Source: Betaproteobacteria bacterium (lineage in GTDB: Bacteria > Pseudomonadota > Gammaproteobacteria > Burkholderiales > Eutrophovitaceae). From it: a stretch of 20,782 nucleotides of DNA. Made by a program: the position numbers and the translations under genes. The stretch spans positions 1-20,782 of the forward strand of contig QXZO01000051.1 of assembly GCA_009886305.1 (NCBI GenBank), read 5' to 3'. This document shows, piece after piece, positions 1 through 6,812 of the stretch. The notes under the pieces are model-generated. The model was not told where the DNA came from. It saw nothing but the letters and a program-made list of their open reading frames with translations, and ran no database searches. Position 1 is the stretch's first letter. The number at the start of each line of letters is the position of its first letter.

Positions 1-362
1 TAGTCGCGGATGACGTAATTATTGCTCAATCGGGTAACGCTCCTATTTCCCTAATGGACCCGACGGCGCATGCCGAGATCAACACGATACGCAAGGGAGC
101 TTCATGTTTGGGGAATTACCGATTAGTAGGCACAACGTTGTACTCAACATTAGAACCATGTGTCATGTGTGCAGGTGCGATTATGCATGCGCGTATAGAA
201 CGATTGGTGTTTGGCGCCTATGATGAAAAATCAGGGGCTTGTGGCTCGGTTGTTGATTTATTCGGAAACAATCAACTGAATCACCACACCTCTGTCATCG
301 GGGGTCTCATGGCGAACGAATGTGCCGCTGTATTAAAGAGTTTTTTTAAAAAACGGCGATAA
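1..362 (+). CDS. tadA: tRNA adenosine(34) deaminase TadA (5' end missing)
   Basis: The gene is cut by the window edge; the first complete codon starts at base 3 and the stop is TAA at 360-362. TadA deaminates adenosine to inosine at the wobble position of tRNA-Arg(ACG) in the cytoplasm, so CGN codons can be read. The zinc and proton-shuttle motif HAE is visible (His codon 69-71, Glu codon 75-77), followed by PCVMC with the two zinc-binding cysteines (159-161 and 168-170). The C-terminal GACGSVVDLF and NHHT segments match the family and recall betaproteobacterial TadA (from memory, not searched). About 119 codons are present of a usual 150-165, so only the N-terminus is absent. It reads in the same frame as the next gene, which starts one codon after the stop. 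T7 and A6 runs lie near its 3' end. Confidence 0.95.
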   Translation, partial: VADDVIIAQSGNAPISLMDPTAHAEINTIRKGASCLGNYRLVGTTLYSTLEPCVMCAGAIMHARIERLVFGAYDEKSGACGSVVDLFGNNQLNHHTSVIGGLMANECAAVLKSFFKKRR

Positions 363-365
363 AAA

Positions 366-845
366 ATGAGTTTATATATCGATATTGCAGCTCAAACACT
401 TAGCTTATGCAACACGAAAAATAAGTCGATTACCAAAACTTATCAAGTGTCTACTTCCAAATTTGGTATTGGGGAGATGAATAATACCTTTAAAACGCCT
501 CGTGGCAACCACTGTATAAGAGCTAAGATCGGCGTTGATGCGCCAATGAATACGGTATTTATTCGGCGCAGGCCTACTGGGGAAATTTTTAATGAGAAAC
601 TTCGAGCCGCCAACCCCGATCGTGACTGGATACTCACACGCATCATTTGGCTATCTGGCAAAGAAATAGGATTTAATAGACTGGGTAACGTAGATACGAT
701 GCGTCGTTACATCTACATCCACGGTAGTCCTGATGGTACTCAGATGGGTGTGCCCGGTTCCATTGGCTGCATCAGAATGTTAAATAACGATGTTATTGAT
801 TTGTTCGATAAAGTCTTAGTAGGAGACTCGGTGCAAATCATCTAA
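366..845 (+). CDS. L,D-transpeptidase-like YkuD-domain protein without export signal
   Basis: A 159-residue YkuD (ErfK/YbiS) domain fills the whole protein. The catalytic signature is complete: His119-Gly120, then Ser132-Ile-Gly-Cys135-Ile-Arg137, with Cys135 as the expected nucleophile. Family members make 3-3 crosslinks in peptidoglycan or attach proteins to it in the periplasm. This one begins MSLYIDIAAQ, with no hydrophobic signal, lipobox, LysM or membrane segment. Either it reaches the envelope by an unrecognised route or it acts on another substrate. Leaderless YkuD proteins of this size are common in beta- and gammaproteobacteria (recollection). The start lies one codon after the tadA stop, in the same frame. 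No clear Shine-Dalgarno is seen, so translation coupled to tadA is likely. Fold confidence is high; cellular role is uncertain. Confidence 0.88.
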   Translation: MSLYIDIAAQTLSLCNTKNKSITKTYQVSTSKFGIGEMNNTFKTPRGNHCIRAKIGVDAPMNTVFIRRRPTGEIFNEKLRAANPDRDWILTRIIWLSGKEIGFNRLGNVDTMRRYIYIHGSPDGTQMGVPGSIGCIRMLNNDVIDLFDKVLVGDSVQII

Positions 846-864
846 ATAGTTAGGGAACAATAAT

Positions 865-1602
865 ATGCGGCTTGAAGGAAAAGTATCGATTATTACAGGT
901 GCAGGACGAGGCATTGGCCTCGCCACAGTGAGGAAATTTCTCGCTGAAGGGTCAAAAGTCATTGCGTGCGATATCGATCAGTCACTTCTTGCCAACTTAA
1001 AAACAGTTTTTTCCGGTGACTCAAATGGGAATGCATTGGTTGTCGATGTTACGGACGCTGCGGGTGTTGCTGACATGGTGAATTCCACCGTGACTAAATA
1101 CGGACGGATCGACGTCCTTGTCAATAATGCCGGTATCGTTCGAGACGCCAGAATGATGAATATGACCGAGGAAGCATTCGACAATGTGATTAATGTCAAC
1201 CTGAAGGGAACTTACAACTGCGCAAAAGCAGTTTTTCATCATATGATGGAACAGCAATCTGGCGTGGTACTCAACGCGTCTTCGATAGTCGGACTGTATG
1301 GTAATTTTGGACAGACTAATTATGCAGCCAGTAAATTTGGCGTAATTGGCATGGCTAAAACTTGGGCACGCGAGTTCGGTCGGTTCGGAATTCGGGTAAA
1401 TTCTGTTTGTCCGGGCATGATTGATACCGATATTTTGAGTGATATTCCTGAGAAAGTTCTTGATGGTATTCTCGCGAAGATCCCACTCGGGCGCTTAGGA
1501 CATGCCTCTGAGATCGCCAGTACCTACGCATTTCTTGCCTCCGATGAAGCAAGTTATATCAACGGCGCTGTTATTGAGGTCGGTGGTGGGGCAACGCTGT
1601 AG
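865..1602 (+). CDS. SDR-family oxidoreductase, 3-oxoacyl-ACP reductase (FabG) type
   Basis: A classical short-chain dehydrogenase of 245 residues. The Rossmann dinucleotide motif TGAGRGIG is at residues 11-18, NNAG at 87-90, and the catalytic tetrad is Asn112, Ser140, Tyr153 and Lys157 (YAASK). The PG motif at 183-184 and the C-terminal NGAVIEVGGG are typical of FabG and acetoacetyl-CoA reductases. It probably reduces a 3-oxoacyl thioester with NAD(P)H, but substrate cannot be read from sequence. No acyl carrier protein or condensing enzyme is nearby, so it may be a FabG paralogue rather than the housekeeping copy. A Shine-Dalgarno AGGGA at 852-856 stands 8 nt before the ATG. The 19-nt gap from the YkuD gene suggests co-transcription with tadA. 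It ends 12 nt from the convergent queF stop. Confidence 0.9.
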   Translation: MRLEGKVSIITGAGRGIGLATVRKFLAEGSKVIACDIDQSLLANLKTVFSGDSNGNALVVDVTDAAGVADMVNSTVTKYGRIDVLVNNAGIVRDARMMNMTEEAFDNVINVNLKGTYNCAKAVFHHMMEQQSGVVLNASSIVGLYGNFGQTNYAASKFGVIGMAKTWAREFGRFGIRVNSVCPGMIDTDILSDIPEKVLDGILAKIPLGRLGHASEIASTYAFLASDEASYINGAVIEVGGGATL

Positions 1603-1614
1603 TTTTCTCGGGCG

Positions 1615-2031
1615 TTAGTAAGTAGATCTCTCTGCGGATAAGTCAGGAAGTTGCAGCGGATTGTTCGGCTTAAACCCCTTTTTGTGATGCTCGGCAATAA
1701 CGGTTGTAAAAATGCCGCCTCTAACGTAGAAACGAGCAGTCAGCCGCATAAATTTAGGCTTCGTTAAATTAACCAAGTCATCCAGAATTTGATTCGTAAC
1801 AGCCTCATGAAACGCACCTTTATCCCGAAAAGCCGCGGTATAAAGCTTCAGGCTCTTGAGCTCGACACACTTCTTATCTGGTAAATAATCCAGATACAGT
1901 GTCGCAAAATCGGGTTGGCCTGTTTTGGGGCATAAGCACGTAAATTCAGGAATTTGCATGCGTATCCAAAAATCATTCTTAGGAGCTGGATTTGGAAACG
2001 TGTCAAGCGGGGTTGTTACAGATTTCGGCAT
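1615..2031 (-). CDS. queF: NADPH-dependent 7-cyano-7-deazaguanine reductase QueF (short type)
   Basis: A 138-residue unimodular (type I, YkvM-like) QueF. It reduces the nitrile preQ0 to the amine preQ1 in queuosine biosynthesis, using two NADPH per turnover. The active-site segment FTCLCPKTGQPD holds the nucleophile Cys34 and Asp41; His75-Glu76 in GAFHE completes the site. The Cys-to-Asp (7) and Cys-to-Glu (42) spacings agree with the Bacillus subtilis enzyme. The NADPH-binding segment ELKSLKLY is at residues 57-64. An extra Cys32 next to the nucleophile is a small peculiarity. No other queuosine genes are present. The 5' end faces smc across an intergenic region rich in inverted repeats; no preQ1 riboswitch is evident there. 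Confidence 0.95.
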   Translation of the reverse strand: MPKSVTTPLDTFPNPAPKNDFWIRMQIPEFTCLCPKTGQPDFATLYLDYLPDKKCVELKSLKLYTAAFRDKGAFHEAVTNQILDDLVNLTKPKFMRLTARFYVRGGIFTTVIAEHHKKGFKPNNPLQLPDLSAERSTY

Positions 2032-2062
2032 TCTAAATTTAGGTTATTAAGATAAAATAGGT

Positions 2063-2097
2063 GTTAACACTCCATGCAACGTGTTAACCATTGCATG
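2063..2097. promoter_or_regulatory. Two interleaved inverted repeats between queF and smc (candidate operator)
   Basis: Dyad 1 has perfect 8-bp arms GTTAACAC (2063-2070) and GTGTTAAC (2081-2088) with a 10-bp spacer. The left arm is also part of the 10-bp palindrome GTGTTAACAC (2061-2070), so GTGTTAAC occurs twice in direct orientation 20 bp apart, about two helical turns. Dyad 2 has 7-bp arms CATGCAA (2073-2079) and TTGCATG (2091-2097) with an 11-bp spacer, and its right arm lies in the palindrome TGCATGCA (2092-2099). The dyads interlock and cover the predicted smc -35 element. Dimeric repressor binding is inferred; no known operator consensus was recognised. Confidence 0.55.
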
Positions 2098-2113
2098 CAG
2101 GGATGATTATAAC
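2084..2113 (+). promoter_or_regulatory. Candidate sigma70 promoter for the smc operon
   Basis: A -35-like TTAACC (2084-2089, 4 of 6 to consensus) and a -10-like TATAAC (2108-2113, 5 of 6) are separated by 18 bp. Transcription would begin near 2120, giving a leader of about 13 nt before the TTG at 2133. The -35 lies inside the interleaved inverted repeats. Read by eye only. Confidence 0.45.
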
Positions 2114-2132
2114 GATTTTGACGGATAATATT

Positions 2133-5100
2133 TTGCGCCTCACTCATATCAAGTTAGCTGGTTTTAAATCTTTTGTAGATCCTACCCATATTCCTGTCCC
2201 AGGAAAATTGGTTGGTGTCGTAGGTCCTAATGGGTGTGGTAAATCTAATGTGATCGACGCCGTACGTTGGGTGCTTGGGGAAACTTCCGCAAAACAGTTA
2301 CGCGGCGAAAACATGCAAGACGTGATTTTCGCGGGTTCCAGCGATAGAAAACCGATGTCCCGCGCTAGTGTGGAACTTATATTTGATAACGGTGCTGGAA
2401 AGCTTACTGGTATCTGGTCTCAATACTCAGAAATCTCTGTTAAACGGGTTCTTGAGCGAGAAGGGACATCGTCTTATTACATCAATAATCAACATGTGCG
2501 AAGGCGTGACGTAGCCGATATTTTCCTGGGTACAGGACTCGGCGGTAAGGGGTATGCCATTATCGAGCAAGGAATGATTTCACGCATCATTGAAGCTCGG
2601 CCAGACGATATGCGTTCGTTCTTAGAAGAAGCAGCGGGAGTGTCGAAATATAAAGAGCGTCGGCGAGAGACAGAGCTTCGCTTGAGAGATACTCGGGAAA
2701 ACTTATCTCGGGTGGAAGATATTCGCTCAGAGTTAGATAAACAGTTGCGAAAGCTGGAGCAACAGGCACATCAAGCAGAAAAATATCACGAGTACGAAAG
2801 TAGTTTAAAAGAAACACAGCAGCAAGTTTGGTATCACAGTAAGCGCGACTCGGAACAAAAGCGATTGGTCATCGAAGCACAATGTACGCAGGCACAGCTT
2901 GATGTTGAGAAGAAAATAGTATTATTGAGAAAGACAGAGACGGAAATCGAAAAGTTGAAGGTCTCTCGAGAGAATAGCGCATCAGCTGTTAACGTGGTTC
3001 AAGGCACGCTCTATGACGTTAATTCTTCGATTGCTCGTATTGAGCAATCTATTGAGCACATGAGAGAAACACGAAAGAGAACACAACAACAAATAAGTAA
3101 CATAGATTCCTCTCATCAGGAACAACGGAATGACTTGGAAACAATCGAACAGGTTTTTTGGGATGCTCGAAAAAAAGTCCTCGCTGTGACACTTCAACGA
3201 AATCAGACTCTATCGAAATTAGATGCAAGTAGAAGCGAGCTACCTGATCTAGAAGATTCTTTTGCTAGTGCTCAAAGAGCTGTAGATGAGCATACGAAAT
3301 TGATATCAGACTTAGAAAACCGATTGAGCTTGAATAAAACGCATCAGGCTCATGCTTCTAATGTATTGGAGCAACTAGCGAGCCGAAAAGAAAGATTGGA
3401 CCTGGAACGTATTGATTTAAGCCCGCCAGATGTTGAGCAGATTGAATCGATGAATGCGTCAATCAAGCGTTTAGATGATGTCATGACAGATCAATCTAAC
3501 AAACTTTTAAAATCGGAAGTCGAGCTCGGGAAATTGGAGGATGAAAAGGATAAAACCGGTTTGATACTAGACGACAAACGTCGAGCTTATTCAGAGCTTG
3601 AGGCTAAGAGACGTGCTTTAGTTGACGTTCAAACGCAGGTATCTCAGTCTGATCGGCTAAGTGAGTGGCTTGACGCAAGCGGCTTCAACAATGAAGAGCG
3701 ATTGTGGGAACTACTTCGTGTAGAACCCGGTTGGGAGGATTCGGTTGAAGCCGTGCTACGCGAGCGGCTAATGTCCATTGCAACTGATAGCTTGGATATT
3801 GTTACCTTTGAAGATGCTAATCAGCCGCCCTCAAAGGTGTCTTTCTTCCATAAAAAGTTTGGAGCGACTGATGCTCAGGACACGGGGTCGAAATTCACCT
3901 CTCTTGATACTATCGTCCACTCTGATATTTTATCAATATCTCATCTCATTAAGCATTGGTTATCACATGTGTTTGTTACTGAAACAGATGTAGAGGCGAA
4001 AGCAATGATAGATCAATTAAGTGCTGGAGAGATGTGTGTAACCAAGCGTGGTGACTTATATTATCCAGGCGGTGTTGCGTTGTTTGCTCCTGATCAGGAA
4101 GTTCATGGAGTATTAGCAAGGCAGGTAGAGATTGAAAGCCTAAATGAACTCGCTTTGCAGGCTCAAGAGGCCGTCGAAGCCTGCCAGAAAGACTTCAAAC
4201 TCGTATCCGACTCGGTTAACAGCGTGAAGGAAGACCTTAGTCGAGCTAGAACGAAATATTCTGAATTAAAAGAAAAGCTCCACCACGAACGAGTTGATTT
4301 CCTGCGATTAAGCGACTTGAATCAGCGGACTATCGAACGGTTGGCACAGGTGGACGCTGAATTGGTCGAAATTAATGGCCTTAGAACGGCAGAGAACGAA
4401 AGAAACGAAAAAGCCTCCTTCGAAGTGAATGCTTTGGAAAGCGAACTCAAAGGTGCGTCAAGTGTAATGCACGATACGTCTTTAGATCTCGAGACCATAA
4501 AGCGCTTAAGAGAGAATAAACTCGAGGCCATACGTACTTTGAGCGAAAATTATTCGGAATATTCTTTTGAATTTCGATCATTAACGAATAAAATCAATGA
4601 TTTGTCTATAAATGCTAGTCAAATATATGAAACTTTCATTCGCTTGGATGGCCAGCGCTTAGGACTCTATGAGCAGCTAAATCGGGAGTTGGAAGGGGAG
4701 CAAACAGGTGAATTGCAGACGAATTTAGTGCGGCGAACTGCAGTGGAGTTGAAGCTCACCAAAGAAAGACAGGTCCTTGCGGATTGGGATGAGCAATTAA
4801 GGGTTGCTGAGGTTCAGCGGCAAGAAACTGATCGAGGGCTTCAACCTTTGAGAGATTCAATTAATGCGATGAATTTGAGCGAGCAGGAGTGCAGACTTGT
4901 TAGAGATGGCTTTTCTGCGCAGCTAATAGATTCTGGGGCAGATGAAGAGCGCCTTGATACGATGGTTTCAGATACTTTCGAAGTAGAAATCGCTCAAAAA
5001 TTGATTTCTGATTTACAGCGAAAAATTGAAAAACTCGGAGCGATCAACTTAGCCGCGCTAGATGAACTCACAGAATCTAAAGAAAGAAAAGGGTATCTAG

Positions 5101-5657
5101 ACGCACAGGCGGAAGATCTCTTAGAGGCCGTATCTACCTTGGAGAATGCGATCCGAAGCATTGACAAGGAAACAAGAGAGCGTCTACTAGAGACCTTCGA
5201 ACAAGTGAATCAACAATTTGGAGAAATGTTCCCTGCGTTGTTCGGAGGAGGAGAGGCTAAGCTCGTTCTTACGGGTGAGGAAATATTGGATGCGGGCGTA
5301 GAGGTGATAGCACGCCCTCCAGGAAAACGAAATACCTCAATTCATTTGTTATCCGGCGGAGAGAAGGCGCTTACCGCATTATCTCTTGTTTTTTCTTTAT
5401 TTCAGCTTAATCCCGCGCCGTTTTGCCTCCTGGATGAGGTCGATGCGCCACTCGACGATAGTAATACTGTCCGTTATTGTGACCTTGTGCGAAAAATGTC
5501 AACAAGCACACAATTCCTGTTCATCACCCACAATAAAATTACTATGGAAATGGCAGAGCAGTTGATTGGGGTTACCATGCAGGAACAAGGAGTGTCGCGC
5601 GTTGTGGCGGTTGATATTGACGAGGCAATGAAACTTAATGAAGACGTTGCAGCTTAA
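2133..5657 (+). CDS. smc: Chromosome partition protein SMC
   Basis: SMC is the ATPase core of the condensin-like SMC-ScpAB complex, which extrudes DNA loops and helps separate sister chromosomes. The N-terminal head has the Walker A motif GPNGCGKSN at residues 31-39. Long acidic/basic coiled coils (about 165-500 and 660-1000) flank a hinge near 505-655. The C-terminal head has the ABC signature LSGGEKALTAL from 1073 and Walker B FCLLDEVDAPLDD from 1097. I chose the TTG at 2133 because it gives MRLTHIKLAGFKSFVD, the usual family N-terminus, and has GGAT at 2123-2126 as ribosome site. Upstream in-frame starts (TTG 2091, ATG 2103) would add non-family residues and precede the predicted transcription start. 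The product is 1174 residues, normal length. It heads the zipA-ligA-galU-hpt-def operon. No mukB, scpA or scpB is in the window. Confidence 0.96.
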   Translation: MRLTHIKLAGFKSFVDPTHIPVPGKLVGVVGPNGCGKSNVIDAVRWVLGETSAKQLRGENMQDVIFAGSSDRKPMSRASVELIFDNGAGKLTGIWSQYSEISVKRVLEREGTSSYYINNQHVRRRDVADIFLGTGLGGKGYAIIEQGMISRIIEARPDDMRSFLEEAAGVSKYKERRRETELRLRDTRENLSRVEDIRSELDKQLRKLEQQAHQAEKYHEYESSLKETQQQVWYHSKRDSEQKRLVIEAQCTQAQLDVEKKIVLLRKTETEIEKLKVSRENSASAVNVVQGTLYDVNSSIARIEQSIEHMRETRKRTQQQISNIDSSHQEQRNDLETIEQVFWDARKKVLAVTLQRNQTLSKLDASRSELPDLEDSFASAQRAVDEHTKLISDLENRLSLNKTHQAHASNVLEQLASRKERLDLERIDLSPPDVEQIESMNASIKRLDDVMTDQSNKLLKSEVELGKLEDEKDKTGLILDDKRRAYSELEAKRRALVDVQTQVSQSDRLSEWLDASGFNNEERLWELLRVEPGWEDSVEAVLRERLMSIATDSLDIVTFEDANQPPSKVSFFHKKFGATDAQDTGSKFTSLDTIVHSDILSISHLIKHWLSHVFVTETDVEAKAMIDQLSAGEMCVTKRGDLYYPGGVALFAPDQEVHGVLARQVEIESLNELALQAQEAVEACQKDFKLVSDSVNSVKEDLSRARTKYSELKEKLHHERVDFLRLSDLNQRTIERLAQVDAELVEINGLRTAENERNEKASFEVNALESELKGASSVMHDTSLDLETIKRLRENKLEAIRTLSENYSEYSFEFRSLTNKINDLSINASQIYETFIRLDGQRLGLYEQLNRELEGEQTGELQTNLVRRTAVELKLTKERQVLADWDEQLRVAEVQRQETDRGLQPLRDSINAMNLSEQECRLVRDGFSAQLIDSGADEERLDTMVSDTFEVEIAQKLISDLQRKIEKLGAINLAALDELTESKERKGYLDAQAEDLLEAVSTLENAIRSIDKETRERLLETFEQVNQQFGEMFPALFGGGEAKLVLTGEEILDAGVEVIARPPGKRNTSIHLLSGGEKALTALSLVFSLFQLNPAPFCLLDEVDAPLDDSNTVRYCDLVRKMSTSTQFLFITHNKITMEMAEQLIGVTMQEQGVSRVVAVDIDEAMKLNEDVAA

Positions 5658-5699
5658 CTTGAATAGAGACGAGCCCACGAGAGCGTATAAGGTAATAAT

Positions 5700-6812
5700 A
5701 TGAGCGATTTACAGATATACTTGCTAGCTTTAGGTGTTGTAATTATTGTTGGCGTTTTCGTTATTAACCGCATCCAAGAGAGGCGTTTTAAGTCGAAATT
5801 GAATCAAAAACAAAGTGCTACTGGCGAAGACCCATTGCTTGATCATTTCGAAACGCAAAGCCCAGTAACTTTAACCGACCCAGATGATGAGGTGATTGTT
5901 ACAAGGGAAATCTCATCAGTTGGACCCGAAGACTCTAAATATACCTCATCACCACCCGTAAATTATGCGGGCGATGACGATGCGGCGTTAGATCTAGAGT
6001 TACTCGATTCTAAAATAACTTTTCAAATTTCAATAAGTGCTGCTGAAGGGTTGTGCATCAGCACAACTGGTCGATTACAAGAAGTGCTTGAAACAATACC
6101 GAAGCGCTATCAGGTATGGGGTAGTACGCGAAAAAATAAGGATCCAATCATAGTATCCAATCCAGATTCTGTGTTCGACAAGTTAATCCTAGTCATTCAA
6201 CTTACCGATAGGAATGGTCCGTTGAGCCGAGAACAGATTGAAACGATAACTGCCGATGTATATGCCGAGACGGTTCCCACTGGGGCAATTGCATCGCAAA
6301 TTCAAGCTGTTGAAGAGGCAACAAATGCCCTGGAATTAAAGCAATTCAGTGATGATGTTGACCTTTTGTTCGGCTTGACTGTGGAGCGGCCAAGGGGGGC
6401 GGCGATGTCCGGTAGCGAGGTATTAAGTTTAGCCCTAGCCCTTGGTATGCGTCTTAACAGACATGGCGCATTTATCATGCTAGATGATGATGGGAAAGAA
6501 CTATTCACCTTGGAAAATCGGGACGCAACACCGTTTAACGAGGCTCAAATCAAAGAGCAGGAAATCCTTGGTATCACGTTTCTGTTGGATGTCACCGCTG
6601 TCCCTGATGGTACTAGAACCTTCAACAAGATGTCTGGTGTTGCCAAACAATTCGCTGACGCGATGAATGCGACGATTTGTGACGATAATAGTCAATTAGT
6701 CAGTGAGGGAGGGTTCGATTTGATAAGGCATCAACTACAGAAGATTTATCAGCAAATGGAGGAAAAAGAAATCCTTCCGGGATCGTTGGTCGCTAAGCAG
6801 CTGTTTTCGTAA
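5700..6812 (+). CDS. zipA: Cell division protein ZipA (long form)
   Basis: ZipA anchors FtsZ filaments to the inner membrane at the future septum. One N-terminal transmembrane helix spans about residues 4-23, with basic residues behind it (RIQERRFKSK) placing the rest in the cytoplasm. An acidic linker follows to about residue 100, then the FtsZ-binding ZipA_C domain (about 215-355). The 105-205 segment is structured rather than Pro/Gln-rich, and the protein ends ILPGSLVAKQLFS. That layout resembles the longer ZipA of betaproteobacteria more than E. coli ZipA (recollection). AAGG at 5689-5692 is the ribosome site, 42 nt after smc. Its TAA overlaps the ligA ATG by one base (TAATG). The cluster position smc-zipA-ligA strongly supports the call despite low conservation. 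Confidence 0.88.
   Translation: MSDLQIYLLALGVVIIVGVFVINRIQERRFKSKLNQKQSATGEDPLLDHFETQSPVTLTDPDDEVIVTREISSVGPEDSKYTSSPPVNYAGDDDAALDLELLDSKITFQISISAAEGLCISTTGRLQEVLETIPKRYQVWGSTRKNKDPIIVSNPDSVFDKLILVIQLTDRNGPLSREQIETITADVYAETVPTGAIASQIQAVEEATNALELKQFSDDVDLLFGLTVERPRGAAMSGSEVLSLALALGMRLNRHGAFIMLDDDGKELFTLENRDATPFNEAQIKEQEILGITFLLDVTAVPDGTRTFNKMSGVAKQFADAMNATICDDNSQLVSEGGFDLIRHQLQKIYQQMEEKEILPGSLVAKQLFS

Noticed and set aside
341..354. T7-A6-C run in tadA as a programmed frameshift site
   Set aside because: The normal frame gives a family-typical TadA C-terminus and shifted frames offer no recognisable extension; no stimulatory structure is evident.
1593..1616. AACGC/GCGTT arms between the reductase and queF, as a possible terminator
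   Set aside because: The stem is only 5 bp with a long loop and no T run on either strand.
2061..2099. parS or dif-like site next to smc
   Set aside because: The repeats do not resemble the parS palindrome (TGTTTCACGTGAAACA) or the dif 11-6-11 layout.
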